The notes below the pieces were generated by a model that was not told where the DNA came from, ran no database searches, and saw only the letters and a list, made by a program, of their open reading frames with translations. Source: Augochlora pura (taxonomy: Eukaryota; Arthropoda; Insecta; Hymenoptera; Halictidae). Taken from it: a stretch of 64,000 nucleotides of DNA. How positions within the stretch are numbered: position 1 is the stretch's first letter; the number at the start of each line of letters is the position of its first letter. This document shows, in pieces, positions 1 through 11,505 of this stretch. Made by a program: the position numbers and the translations under genes. The stretch is from contig NC_135773.1 in NCBI RefSeq assembly GCF_028453695.1, forward strand, positions 20,584,001 through 20,648,000, read 5' to 3'.

Positions 1-598
1 TCGTTTCCAAAGAAATGTTTCGAATATAGAAAAAGAGGTTTTCTAAGCTTGTTTATTAAAATTGATTCAGTTAACGTCAAAACTGCTTGAAGAGGTAAAA
101 AATCCGTTTCTTAAAGAAAGGTGCGGATAAACGATGTTTAGGCTGTCGACGTGTTAGCATTAGAATCAGAAGTTGGAAAATTAATTTATTGGCGCAGATT
201 CTAATCTCAACAGTGATCGACGCGCCATAAACCTCGAGGTGTGACACAACAGTAAGTTTGATTAGGCGCACGCCTCTTTGTCGTTGTACAAAATACATGA
301 TGGCATTAACGATAAGAAACGGTGATATCTGATTTGTCAGTTTGCGATGACAATCGTACTGTTTAGATTTGCATATTGTAGCGTTACACGGCGCCCCATT
401 TTATTATTCACAGTCTACGCTATTTACAATTGTCTTCCGCGTATGTGGTATCATACCGTTCTTTACAGCAACACTCATCGATCGCTCGGCGGTTCAATCA
501 GAATTGTCGGCTGTCCGCGACGCAGTGGCTCCGTAACTACCCCTTTCGTCAGTTCTTTAATTAGGGGCTGTCGTTATGGCGACGTTACGGCGATTCGA

Positions 599-829
599 TT
601 GACCCTTTATGCTATAATATCGAGCCAGACCTCTCCAAAGTATAAATATTATTTATTTCATCTAAATGGAAATCGAATTGAATTCTTTTGTTATCACAGT
701 CTAGAAACGGAATCAAATAAAATAAATGAAGACAATAGAAGAAGCAAAAATTATCTGGCCTTGTTATTAAAAATATTAAAGACGAAATAGTGCTAATCAA
801 CGCAATGTGAAAGGAGCCGTAGTGCAAGT
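599..829. repeat. Diverged TTAA-type miniature element, family B
   Basis: The left end reads like TTGACCCTTTATGCTATAAT and the right end like CGTAGTGCAAG, matching the termini of the better copies at 7565-7813 and 51173-51670. The interior shares the stretch with GAATTCTTTTGTTATCACAG and the GAAGACAATAGAAGAAGCAAAAATT region found in the other copies. The terminal TTAA tetranucleotides have decayed. The open reading frames that cross it on both strands are by-products of the repeat. Confidence 0.6.
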
Positions 830-1081
830 ATTGCTCTGTTTTATGCGAAGATGTATTGTATTTCAAGCTCTCTTTTACCAATTAATATTAATATTAATAC
901 AGTAATATTATATATAATGTAATGCTCTATATTATAGTAGTGCTCTGTATTGTAAAAGCGGTTTACATTATGCAAAGATTTATTGGTTATTGGAAGCTCT
1001 GGTTTACCAATTAATATTAACGTTAATACCCATTGAATTCCTCTAGCATCCTACTACACGCATACGTCCACCTCTTGTCTG

Positions 1082-1735
1082 ATGCTTCAGCTATCGAAGT
1101 TTCTGTTAGTCCTACATACTATCTCAAATTCCCTCCCACAGGCTGCGCACAAGGATAATTCCACAGCATTCGACATTAATAATTTCAACTCGGCAATTCC
1201 CCCATCTTTTCTGCTTTCGTTTCCGATTTTCTTCCCCTACCACCCCTTTCTCCTCTTGCCTCGTCACTCCCTCGAAAGAATCGACTCCGTTGGCCCCCGT
1301 GTCTGGTTACAAGCTGTCTTTACTTTCCTCCTTAACGGCACTCTTTTTTCGCTTCATCTTTTACCATTTCTCCGTCCTTTCTCCACGCGACTTCACCACT
1401 TTGCATATCACGCCGTATCTCTCCTTATCTTTCGAAGAGCCGCGTTCCATTTCCCGTTTCCCTTTCTTTTCTCCGACGCGCCGCGGGAAAGAGCTACTTT
1501 TACATTTAATGATTATCCTCTGACCACTTTTCCACCTTCTTTTTCCCTTTCATGTCCCCTATACTGTATCCTGATATTTACAATGTCGCTGCCTCCTCTT
1601 TCATTTCTCATCTTGTTGTTCAGCCTCCCTTCTGCGCTTTTCAGTGTCGTTTATCTTCTTCTTCTTTCAGTTTATGGTATAATAAATATTTTTTGCACAC
1701 CATATTCTGTGGAAGAAATGACTGAAAATTAATTA
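1082..1735. other. Pyrimidine-rich tract with a long incidental open frame
   Basis: The + strand is strongly biased to C and T for about 600 bases, which keeps one frame open for 216 codons. The translation is dominated by Leu, Phe, Ser and Pro, shows no domain I recognise and ends in AT-rich sequence. The composition explains the open frame, so I treat it as non-coding. On the other strand it is a purine-rich tract. Confidence 0.5.
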
Positions 1736-4700
1736 ACCCTCTTGATACCAAACAACGATATATCGTCGTTGGCTATTATTGAAAAGATAGTTTTCTTAAT
1801 ATTTTTATTAAACAACAATTTCATTTCTTTCTTCTTCTCCCTTTTTGAATTTGTTATTTATTAGGTTTTTCAAAATTCTTACAATTTCTTTCCGAAACTT
1901 ATAAAATTTCGTCAAACTAGTTTTAAACTTTCGCTCAGCGAAATGTTTAAAATTTTGTAAAATCATAAAATTACACAATAATTAAAATGAATCATGAATA
2001 GAATTTGAATAATTAATTCATATATTAATTATTTATTAATTCATCCATTCATTCATTACTCATTTAATTACTCGCATAAATTATAATAAAGCCGCCGATA
2101 CGAATTTTAAAGAGTATTTCAATCGCATATAATAATGTTCGTGATATTAGTTACATCGGTAAGTTTCGTTTACGTATTACGGTTGCCTCGCTACTGTGCT
2201 TTTGTTAACGTGCACGTGATTCCGAAGCAGCTTAGATAAGAGAATCGGCTGACTTTTATCTTGATAAGATCTTTCACCTTGTCACGGTTATGCGAATGAT
2301 TTGACTAGCATTAAAAGTCTTCTTACTCTTACCCCTACGACGACGGACTATATTAAAAACTGTACTATAGTATAGTCACTATACTATATCGACGATATTT
2401 TGAAATCGTTTTTTTAAAACATGACATTGGTAATACTTCTTATATAGTTTGTTGTTTGTTTGTAACGCTGACATAACCTCGTCTATTAGCCCTCATGTAA
2501 CTGGAATAATGTATTTGTTTTAATTGACAAGAATTTAGTCTAGTCCTATTGTTTGAAGTATACGAATATGTACAGTCAAACGTATTAATTTGTAATATCA
2601 AATTATACAATTTAATTATTTGAGTCTCTTAACCAATTAAAAGTTTCATTCGATGAGTCTACAATTGCATTGTGTCTTAATATCTAACACAAACAGGCTG
2701 TTGAACTTTTAATAACAAAATTAATAACTACGATGTCGTGTAATATAAATATATAATAATATAATAAATATATGATATATATAATACAAATTCATAGTAT
2801 GGATATAATCATAAGAATGAAGATACAATTATTTTTTTATGAGATACCTAAAAAATTGCTATAAAATATAAATCATTATTACAACAAAATATGTAAAATA
2901 TGAGATAACTATTGATGAGATATCTAACAACTCGTTATATTAAAATATAAACCAGATCAGAACAGCAGAAATTAGATCCGCAATTTTTCGAGCGGATTTC
3001 ATTTTTTCCAGAAAGATATGATAATTAAAAAAGATCGTACACGTACTTCCGATTGCGAATCTACCTCTTGTTTATTTCGAGTACTATAAACAACAACACG
3101 TAATTACATACACCTCGATACCATTTGCTTGTATCGAATATTACAATGTGATATTGAACTGAAATCATCATCTGATACGATGGTATCACAGGCACGCCAA
3201 CGATGAATTATCCAAGCATTGACGCACATATGCGTTATCAGCACAATTTAGATAATAACAACAAATAGTGGCAAATGCCTGTTGCGATTAACGGATGTGT
3301 CTTTTTCTTTGAAATTATTTAATCGTACAATAAATTCAATTGAAACTAGAAACAAGGTGTGAATAATTAAATTATGTTCCAGAATAATATTTACAACGTA
3401 TGATGTTCTTATTCAATTGTTCATTTAATAGTTTACGAAATTATACACATCCGTCTACAAGCGTACGATTGCGTACATTAATCGTGCGTTAGTCTCCGAC
3501 AGCTGTCAAAGGTCGACTCTTCTCTATCACTTAATGCAGTGATTTCTTGACAATCCTTTTATTATTGTCGTTTTTAAAGGTTGTTTATCATAAAACAGTT
3601 TTTCATTGATTAGCGTTACAGTAACCCTCGACTGGTATAATAATTTTTGTAAAAGTCACTGGTATATTTGGGTTATGATAGAATTCAAATAAATGTAATT
3701 TTAATCATTCTAATTTTAATAATTGTAATTTTATAATAATTTTAATTCTAATTTACAATAATTTTAATTCTAATAATTGTAATTCTAATAATTATAAATC
3801 CAATAATTCCAATTCCAGATAAACGTTCCAGTGATATTTTTATTCCATAAAATAAAAATTTCATCTCATTGTATAAAATAATAAAAACACGAAGTATGAA
3901 GCAGAAATAGAAATACAATGTTGGAGTCGCTTATGACCGCAGTGTTCGAATTAAATATTGAACAGTACCGCTGAAACCACATCGCACAACCAATTGATCA
4001 AATAATAAAACATAAAACATAAAAATGTATATCAAGTCTTCTTTTTACTCTGTATCACATCGAAAATAACACAATTTTGTTTTTCCAGTATAAAACGTAA
4101 TCGTCTATTGTTAATATCAAATATTAAAATATCATAATATTAAAAATCGCCATACATCACATGATTTTACTATACAATATGCTATACGATTACTATACTA
4201 TATTATACAAAATATTCTCGAACATCGTCAGATCAATATAAAATTTCGAAAATAAGGAACCGGACTATATAACACTTCACAGAATTCACTGTGAAATATG
4301 TTCTTTATTCAACAATATTCAATAACAAACCTAACTTGACTACGCTAACGAACTCGGTATTATATAATTTTGCAACACCCTGTGCATACAATCGTCGCCA
4401 TAATTTGCAAGTACTTCTGACGATCTGAACTAAGATATACCAAACAAAAAGAAGTTAACTTGTGACCAACTAGAAATTGTCATAAAAAACACAACTTTAA
4501 CTAACAAAAAGACCGGATTCGCTTTAACACTTTTAAACAACTCGGTGTTTTCGATCTCATAAAAGGTTAAGGTTGAATAAAAATAAGGTTAAGTCACTGT
4601 TAAGACAATGATCTTGAAATATCCTAGACATTTTTAATCGAACCAGTAGGAATAGAAAATTTGTGCTGATTGAGAATAATGTTGCAACAAATTCTAACAA

Positions 4701-4870
4701 ACGCCCGGATTGAAAATCAAAACCCTGGTAGCATTGTCCTCGGTCGTAATCGTCTTCCGTTTGCTTCTTTCCTCTTTTTACTCGATATCGCGGATGACTT
4801 CCATAGACGCAGGCGTACGCGAATAATAGCATCAACATGATGCATGCGCGTAAAACGTTGCGCGATAAAA
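1736..4870. other. Gene-free AT-rich sequence
   Basis: No coding exon could be supported on either strand. The stretch holds a short palindrome around 2360-2390 (ACTATAGTATAGTCACTATA) and a simple array of TAATTTTAAT/AATTGTAATT units at about 3690-3830. The rest is AT-rich with scattered stop codons in all frames. Confidence 0.5.
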
Positions 4871-4877
4871 TACTCAC

Positions 4878-4947
4878 GAGACCCTACACAGATATCGCAG
4901 CAATAGCGAATAAGCGCGTCTTTATTGTTGCTTGCCGCAGCCCCCAT
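4878..4947 (-). CDS. Possible first coding exon (speculative)
   Basis: On the minus strand an ATG at 4947 opens a 23-codon frame beginning MGAAASNNKD. The frame runs into a splice donor with a perfect intronic consensus (GTGAGT, 4877-4872). The first residues fit the N-myristoylation pattern MGxxxS, and the composition is more GC-rich than the flanks. An overlapping frame on the same strand contains a hydrophobic run (MLMLLFAYACVYG) followed by a dibasic site, which would suit a signal peptide instead. No downstream exon was found to join either one. This could be the start of a gene continuing to the left, or chance. Confidence 0.2.
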
Positions 4948-5055
4948 ATTGAAGCCTGACTTTATCGCTTTAAAGGCAACGTTGTTTTCAAACGGTGAGA
5001 AAATTGATACGTTTCTTCTGCACGCTAAACGCGATTCGAACGCGCGTATTTAACA

Positions 5056-5290
5056 AAATTCAGACTGGAAAATATACGCTATATTTCTTATGGATATATT
5101 ATAGAATATATACGCTATATACAAGCTATATACAAACAAAATTCAGACTGGAAAATATACGCTATATTTCTTATAGATATATTATAGAATATATACACTA
5201 TAGACGAACAAAATTAAAACTGGAAAATATACGCTATATATATTATAGATATATTGTAGAATATATTATAGAATATGTACACTATATACG
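5056..5290. repeat. Tandem repeat, about three units of 70-85 bp
   Basis: Three successive units begin CAAAATTCAGACTGGAAAAT or a close variant (5056, 5139 and 5209) and continue with GCTATAT/ATTATAGA motifs. The frame that stays open through them (from 4995) is a product of the repeat. Confidence 0.8.
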
Positions 5291-5464
5291 GACTATATAG
5301 GCTACCGACGCAGACTTTGTTTACAATTTATTTAATTTTTATCTTGAACATCTTCACGAACATCGCTTGCCACTCCAGCCTAGAATACCTTAAAAATAAC
5401 ACAGTATACATGGCTACCGCACGAGTAGAATCAGTTCAGGTTAGAAATCGATAGGACAACCAAC

Positions 5465-5655
5465 CCTTCTTACTCGTGGGGTGACTCTGAGTCACCGCTA
5501 AAATTATTCAATCACGTCTCAAGGTAATTTTTATACAACATTTAGATTTAAGAAATAGTTAAACGGTGAAACTATTGGTATGAGCGACAAGAATCAATCT
5601 CGTATAAAAGTGCACTTTGTTGCATAGAATAAAAATGATGAAAACCGGAGAATTT
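5465..5655. repeat. Degraded family A element
   Basis: The sequence GGTGACTCTGAGTCACCGCTAAAATTATTC followed by AATTTTTATACAACATTTAGATT matches the head half of family A copies such as 13982-14229. The terminal inverted repeat is damaged (CTTCTTACTCGTGG in place of CTTTGCACTCGAG) and the right end is lost. Confidence 0.6.
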
Positions 5656-5879
5656 ATACGGACGAAATCTCGAACGAAAATCGACTTGTAGAAGGAACTG
5701 CGAGATACTGAACGATAGTCAACAATGCTTCGTTTTCTTAGAAGCGAAGATCAACTATTTTTCATCGATTAGACCGACACAGCTGGTCTGTATACTTGAT
5801 TTAAATTTTCTATATTGTCATTTCGCGATCGATGAAAAGCAGTTAAAATTCGATTCTAAGGATACGACGCATGGTCGGC

Positions 5880-6300
5880 CATCGTTTAGTATGCCGCAGT
5901 TCCTTCTACGACCCCGGGCGTCCGCTGGTGCACAGGGCGGGGGGCCCTAGGCACCCTTCATAGCGACCGCCGCGAAGAATTGGTGCGAGGCGCGGCCTAC
6001 ATGCATCGGGAAAGAAAGTATGGGGGAGCAGTGAGCGGACTGGCTCAGTCTAGGGGTGATACGCTCACTGCTTCCCACGGGACGCGGCCGGCCGTCTACA
6101 TCCACCATGGATACGTAGATGGCCGGCCATGGCGTAGGGGAGCCGCGGATGGAGTATCATAGTTCCCGCAGCTGCCCCATAGAAATCGTCAGCTGTGGCA
6201 TAGCGTCCAAACGGTCTTGGTGGGTCTATGCCTGCCAAGCATGGCGGGAGGCAATATAAGATCGACAGGAACCCCACACTGCAGTGAAAGTGAACGTTAA
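5880..6300. other. CpG-rich island
   Basis: Base composition changes abruptly to GC- and CpG-rich sequence. It contains a local inverted repeat around 6090-6130 (the GGCCGGCC motif occurs on both sides of a CCACCATGG). I see no coding exon. It sits immediately upstream of the promoter-like signal at 6255. Confidence 0.5.
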
Positions 6301-6364
6301 TGTAATCTGCGTCGTTTCACATACATTTTACAATTTCTGGATTACAACATTTACAACTGAATTG
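6255..6364 (+). promoter_or_regulatory. Candidate TATA promoter and non-coding first exon
   Basis: A TATA-like box (TATAAG, 6255-6260) is followed about 28 bases later by an initiator-like CAGTG at 6282-6286. A splice donor with a full intronic consensus (ATTG followed by GTAAGT at 6365) comes next. Together these suggest a short untranslated first exon of about 80 bases on the + strand, just downstream of a CpG-rich island. The downstream gene was not identified. The evidence is motif-level only. Confidence 0.3.
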
Positions 6365-6489
6365 GTAAGTTTTTCATTAATAATATTTGTGAAATTTTTG
6401 AAATTAATAGGTCCTTTCTAAAATCCTTGTTTGTACTTCGAACGCGGCTCAAAGTCGTAGTGTTAGACCTGTCCTTCGCGCCGCGGGAA

Positions 6490-6672
6490 TGAGTCAGTTG
6501 GCTCGCATGCACAGCGGCAGGAAAACTCGTCCGTGCGCAGCCAACTTTATTCCTTAATAATTGCAAAACGAAGCCGCGGATTGCATTTTCGCTAAGGAAA
6601 GAGTTACTTGAAATGATCACAAGTACCCCCAATTTCCGGGGTGCGAGACATTTTTGGGACACCTTGTATATA
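6490..6672. mobile_element. Single arm of a palindromic transposon
   Basis: This stretch is closely similar to the right arm of the palindromic element at 25150-25571: it shares GTCCGTGCGCAGCCAACTTT, the CCGCGGATTGCATTT motif and TTACTTGAAATGA. It ends with GGACACCTTGTATA, resembling the outer end of that element. The mirror arm is absent here, so it is a solo or deleted copy. Confidence 0.7.
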
Positions 6673-6899
6673 ACTCGGTGTAAGCACATGGTACTAGTAC
6701 CACACGTGCTCGGTAACTCCTTCTTGACGTACGCTTCAGAAAATGTCGTTTCCGCGAGTATATTTTCGGAAAAAAGGGTGGTAGTAGCATCGTTGCTGAC
6801 GTAAGTCCGTGTACCAGTTCCACGGCTGTTTTCGCACAGCCGTTCAAGCATTTTACGCGACTCGCGCGAGCCTCGCAAGTATCACCTTTTCCCGTCTCG

Positions 6900-7400
6900 G
6901 GTCTCCATCCGCTCGTAATATGGGATTTGGTGTCAGAACGCGGCGAGCAAGTAGTCCGCAGCGTTCGTGAATTAGTAATCAGGATGTGCGTCTGCGAGCG
7001 GCGTGGCGCGGCGCGGAGCGGAGCGGGTACGAAGAGGAGCGGGAGCGGCGAAGAGAAGCGGCGCGCGTACATTTTCGTGCACACAGGTGGTGCGGTGGCA
7101 CGCGGATGGGAAAGAGAGAGGAGAAACGATCGAGAGAGTGACTTCCAGAGGTGAGAACAAGAAGAAACGGAAGAAGAGAGGGAGGTCGGTTATTGTCGAG
7201 GGGAAAAAAAGGGAACGGGGCGGGCCGCGGGTATCGACAGAGACACACGCCGACGGGGAGAGATGAGGACGATGACGAGATGAAAAATTGAAAGAGAAAG
7301 TAAAAACGAGAAACAGAGAGGATAGAGAGGGAGAGAAAGGCTGGCGGAGTTGATCGCGGGAGAACGAATGATGGAAGCACGAGGAAGAGGCGAGGATTTT
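6900..7400 (+). promoter_or_regulatory. CpG- and purine-rich candidate first-exon region
   Basis: The region switches from CpG-rich (6990-7090, GCGGCGTGGCGCGGCG) to strongly purine-rich (7100-7340) on the + strand. A good splice donor, AGAG followed by GTGAGA, places a possible exon end at 7150. Several overlapping open frames exist on both strands, as expected of such composition, and none resembles a known protein. It is more likely an untranslated first exon or promoter than coding sequence. No target gene could be assigned. Confidence 0.3.
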
Positions 7401-7564
7401 AGTCGAACTTGTGGAAGATGGCTGAGATTATGTGTGCAGAAGATAGGGGGCGAATATTTAATAATTATACTATGGACAATGCTATAAGTTCTATGTGTTC
7501 TATGCTTGTTCTATACATTTATGGAAAAGTTGATAATCGTTATTTGAAACGATAAGGAAGGGAT

Positions 7565-7813
7565 TTAAACGCTTGCACATGACTTCTTTCACTCTGCTTC
7601 AATTAGTACTTATTTGTCCTAAATACTGTCCCTAATAGGACCGGAAATTTTTTATCTTTTGTATTGCCTTTATTTACCTTCATTTGTAGACTTTGATGAC
7701 AGACGAATTCAATATGATTTCGATTTAGAGGAAATTAATAATATTCGTATTTATTAGATCTAGCATTGAATATTAATACGAGCCTGACTCGTTATTATAG
7801 TGCAAAGGGTTAA
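7565..7813. mobile_element. TTAA-type miniature element, family B
   Basis: The right end is intact (TTATAGTGCAAAGGGTTAA); the left end is recognisable but diverged (TTAAACGCTTGCAC). It carries the family's internal motifs TAGGACCGG, GACAGACGAATTC and GAGCCTGACTCG. It is the reference for the uninterrupted family B arrangement: the position where family A has inserted in the 51173-51670 copy reads TTTGATGACAG here (7692-7702). Confidence 0.75.
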
Positions 7814-8159
7814 TCCCTTGCCGTAATATTTGACTCGCTGTTGCAATGATCAGAACGTTTTTCGATTGCTATAATATATCAACACATTCGCACCGGGAAA
7901 CGAGAATTCTCGTTTAGTGTTACATTGTTAAAATACCTCGATTTATATGAAAATTTAAGGAAAAGTAGCCCGATGCAAATGTGTTAAAAGAAAAAGAAAA
8001 TTTATATTTATTTATATAATGTACCAATACTTAAATATTGGCGACAAGTGAACAGAATTGTATTCGGATTTAAAAGCTCAAAATAGCATTCGTACTTAAC
8101 AGGTTATTACTAGAAATCCTATCACGTGTCAGACTCGTGAAAGTATGGCAAGGGGTTAA
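7810..8159. mobile_element. TTAA-type miniature element, family E, interrupted
   Basis: It shares its left TTAA with the end of the preceding family B copy. The left end TTAATCCCTTGCCGTA pairs with the right end TATGGCAAGGGGTTAA. The left interior aligns with the family E copy at 43762-44000 (ATGATCAGAACG and TTTCGATTGC motifs). A separate small element occupies 7879-7987, so this is a nested insertion. Confidence 0.65.
7879..7987. mobile_element. Small TTAA-type element, family F, nested in family E
   Basis: The ends are imperfect inverted repeats: left TCAACACATTCGCACCGGG, right CCCGATGCAAATGTGTTAA. The right TTAA is intact; the left one has decayed to TCAA. The element is only about 109 bases long and has no coding capacity. 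Flanking sequence on both sides belongs to the family E element at 7810-8159. Confidence 0.6.
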
Positions 8160-8928
8160 TCGACTTTTTAATGACCAAACTGTATTCAAAAGAAGCTCGA
8201 TATATTTTTCCAATATAAGTAATTACATTATGTCAATTCAAATAATTTATATATATTAAATGAATAAATAAAAAGATAAATCTATATATATTATATAAAT
8301 AAATACTCGTGGCGCGAACAATAAGGCTGTATACACAAAAAGCAGGAATTATTTTTCACAGCATAGAATTATATCGTTTTGTACAGCGTTGTACAGTATT
8401 GTTAAAAAATGTGATATGGTTTTTTGTCTCACTCGTTTCGCAAATTCTCGTACGTCGAACGGAATTTGTCGAAACATCCATGGTATGCTCATTAGCATAT
8501 GATGGTATTAAGAATGGCTGTGCTATGACACAGTTCGAACTACTGCACGAAAATCTTTCAATACCTTTACTTACACGACAAAATATGATTTACATAAAAA
8601 TCTGCACTCGAAGTTCTCTTAACGACTCTTCTATAATTAACTAAACTGCAGCATATTCCTGCATATGCCACATTTATACCACTTGCAAAATTCTTGAAAT
8701 ACAAGACGGCATTTATATTGTCGAAAGTTCATCAGATTTTTCATACAGTGTCGTTTCAATAAATCTTCCAATAAACAAAAGGAAAGTTTGTTGCAATTTA
8801 CTGTTTAAAAAGCGAGCTGTCAACATGGAAAATTGCTATTTACAGTCTACCACCGATTATTATCGATAACAAAAATTTATCTCCGCTGCACGTAACAGGT
8901 GTCGACGTAGAGACATAACATATTTATT

Positions 8929-9100
8929 TTCAATATTTTCTGTATTTTCAATATTTTCTCCATTTATTTTCTGTATTTATTTCCCACATTCATTTTCTAT
9001 ATTTATTTTTTATATTTTCCATATTTATTTTCTACATTTTCTACATTTATTTTCTATACTTTCTACATTTATTTTCAACATTTTCTATATTTTCTATAAC
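8929..9100. repeat. ATTTTC-rich minisatellite
   Basis: Short units of the type TATTTTCTATATTT/TTTTCTACATTT recur irregularly for about 170 bases. A much longer array of the same motif lies at 11206-11505. Confidence 0.8.
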
Positions 9101-9136
9101 CTCGACATAAAGAAGTTTCAATTTAAAAACTGTGAA

Positions 9137-9299
9137 TTAACCCCTTACACTATAATAACGAGTCCGACTCGTGACAAGGATTTCACACACGATCTACTAA
9201 ATATGAATATTACCAATTCATTTCAAATCGAAAACAAATTGAATTCTTCTGTTATCAATGAAAGGAATGAATGAAAGGAATCATAGTGCAAGGGGTTAA
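9137..9299. mobile_element. Shortened family B element
   Basis: Both TTAA ends are present (TTAACCCCTTACACTATAAT on the left, ATAGTGCAAGGGGTTAA on the right). At 163 bases it is shorter than the other family B copies and looks like an internal deletion derivative. It keeps the GAGTCCGACTCG motif near the left end and ATTGAATTCTTCTGTTATC near the right. Confidence 0.75.
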
Positions 9300-9650
9300 A
9301 TTGAATTATACGAAGTATCGATTATTTTCGTTTCCAAGCTCGAAGACCTACCCTGATTGGCTCTCAACCCCTCCATACGTCTAATCTACTTTACACGCTC
9401 GATTATGGTACACAGATTCTCCAACAGTTTTATTCTATTTTTCGACATGTAATAAACACTGCCGCTCCACTTCTACTCTCATTACCCTCGATCATTTTCA
9501 TCGACGCCTTTCCATCGTCGCAATCGCTCGGAAAACACGAAAAGCAAGGAGGACACGGTTCACCGGCAAACAACCAAGACAAAACAAGACTCTGCTAAAT
9601 GCTCGCGTTCGAGATCGAAGCGAACGGATGTCGGAAACGGATAAAGCGAA

Positions 9651-10751
9651 TTAACACTTTATCGACCGGTCGTATCCGGTCGTAAACATTTTCATTTTAT
9701 TTTATCTTATTAATCGCGAAAGGTATTTAATATTTAAAAATTCATATAATAATTTATATAGTCACACTTGTATTTCACAAAATAGGTAGTACAAAATAGG
9801 TTGTTCAAGGTTCATTTTTCAATTCTCAACATTATAAGCAGATATTCGATATTAAAAACATAACAATTCAATATTATATACATGACATAGTTATTTAATT
9901 TTTTCATGTAATTTTTGAAAACATGGCGGGCAGAGTGCCGATTGGCCCTTACATCGGTTACAATACGTTTTTACTTTGTTCGCCTCATTCGCGGCATACT
10001 GCCTATCATTTATGTTAGACATACGTTTACAACATTCTTTACGTCGCTGTCTCGTTTTTCTCGCTGGTCCCCGAAACGACCGTAGAAAATATCTACGTTG
10101 TTTGGGCATCGCTTCAGTTTCAGATTGTACTCTGTGGGGATCCACTTCACCGAGGAGATTGTCGATCATTTTTTCGCGGAATTTAAAAATTTTCATACCG
10201 TTGGTACTCGGACCAAAGGAGCCAGACCTCTACTGTTCGAGTAAAATTAAATAGAGCATGCCAAAATTAGGGCCAAAACCGATCCCGTCAGGTTTACTTA
10301 ACATTTACAGGTAATCTGCAAATTGATCTCGAAAACTATACCATATCAATAGCTTTCGTAGTTTTGTTATAAATTGTGGTAAAAGTTGAAAGATTGCGAT
10401 TTTTTTCAAAATCGATTTCCTCAAAATACTGAGGGCGATAGACAAAAACTGATTTCCGATTCGTTTTTAGCTCGTCGAGATCTATGAACATCGCGTAGCG
10501 GTTATTACAGCGCAAAAATCGTATTGAACAGCGTAATCTGTTGTTGCGCCGCCCCGCAGCGCAGACCGTGAATTCGGGCGCCGCGCCGCCTCGCAGAGAA
10601 AACTCTGAATATCGGCGCCGGCGTCAACGTGTTAACACATTTATCTCAATAATAGATAACAAATTAAGGGTTGCCATGGCAACCGATTCACAGGCTGCCG
10701 ATCGGAGGGGAAAAGCCGATTTATAGGCTGTCGGTCGATAAAGCGGTTTAA
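9651..10751. mobile_element. Composite piggyBac-type element, family G host
   Basis: The outer ends match the compact family G copy at 62737-62989: left TTAACACTTTATCGACCGGT at 9651, right end with GGTCGATAAAGCGGTTTAA at 10751. The first 120 or so bases and the segment 10632-10751 are collinear with that copy. About 850 bases of extra sequence lie between them, including a transposase C-terminal fragment (9891-10196) and an inserted right end AACGTGTTAA at 10626-10635. The extra DNA therefore appears to be a second TTAA element inserted into family G. Its left boundary is degraded and I could not fix it. Confidence 0.7.
9891..10196 (-). pseudogene. piggyBac transposase C-terminal fragment
   Basis: A 101-residue minus-strand frame has the layout of a piggyBac-family transposase C-terminus. 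A basic KFREKMI segment ends the catalytic region, followed by a spacer and a basic stretch rich in Arg and Lys. A cysteine-rich finger comes last (YCNRC, then CPPCF and a His). This domain normally binds the element ends at the TTAA target. The catalytic Asp-containing core that should lie upstream (above 10196) is absent, so the fragment cannot act as a transposase. It lies inside a TTAA-bounded composite element with its C-terminus pointing to the 9651 end, the expected orientation for such elements. Recognition rests on motif layout, not on a database search. Confidence 0.7.
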
Positions 10752-11205
10752 ATTGCATCAAATGTTATGTTTCGAAATGGTGTCTGGAAACGTGAAAGCG
10801 TGCGACCGGCGGCAGCGGGATTGAAATATGTTTGACAAAAATTCGATCGATGCGAGACGGTCGTTCGATGTTGAACAGATGCCAGAAGCATATTATGATC
10901 TATCAGAAGCTAAACCGAGACCGCTTGATATTTACAGTTAGATGATCGCCTCGGCGATCAGCCGATGCTTTCGCTCCTCGTTCTCGAACAGAATTCCGGA
11001 TTTTCGTTCGGCTTGGCTTGGGTCATACCGTTCGCGACTCGCGATTCGCAATTCACAACGCATTGAACACGCATAAGGAGCGGTATTGGATTTCATTTCG
11101 AATCCATTTCGATGTATAGTAAGTGCTTAACACATTACCCTGCTGTTTTATGTTTAGAAAAGTCGAAGTTTCATACTTCGTGTTTTCGAGTTTTCAGTTT
11201 CATTC

Positions 11206-11505
11206 ATGTTTTCTATATTTTCTATACTTTTTATAGTTTCTGTATTTTTTATATTTTCTATATCTATTTCCTATATTTTCTCTATTTTCTATATTTATTT
11301 TCTATATTAATTTTCTATATCTTCTATATTTATTTTCTACATTTTGTATATTTTCTATAATTTCTATATTTACTTTCTACATTTTCTATATTTTCTATAT
11401 TTATTTTGTACATTTTCTATATCTTCTATATTTATTTTCTATATTTTCTATATTTATTTTCTACATGTTCTCTACATTTTCCACATTTCCTACATTTATA
11501 ACCAG
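11206..11505. repeat. ATTTTCTAT minisatellite
   Basis: About 300 bases of loosely periodic TTTTCTATATTTATTTTCTA units, the largest array of this motif in the window. It keeps a frame open rich in Phe, Tyr and Ile, which is not a gene. Confidence 0.85.

Noticed and set aside
1082..1732. 216-codon open frame on the + strand
   Set aside because: It lies in a pyrimidine-rich tract, its translation is low in complexity (Leu, Phe, Ser, Pro), it has no domain I recognise and no splice or promoter context.
6927..7380. Several overlapping open frames on both strands
   Set aside because: They follow from CpG- and purine-rich composition; all have skewed Arg/Glu or Ser/Pro/Leu content and none resembles a known protein.
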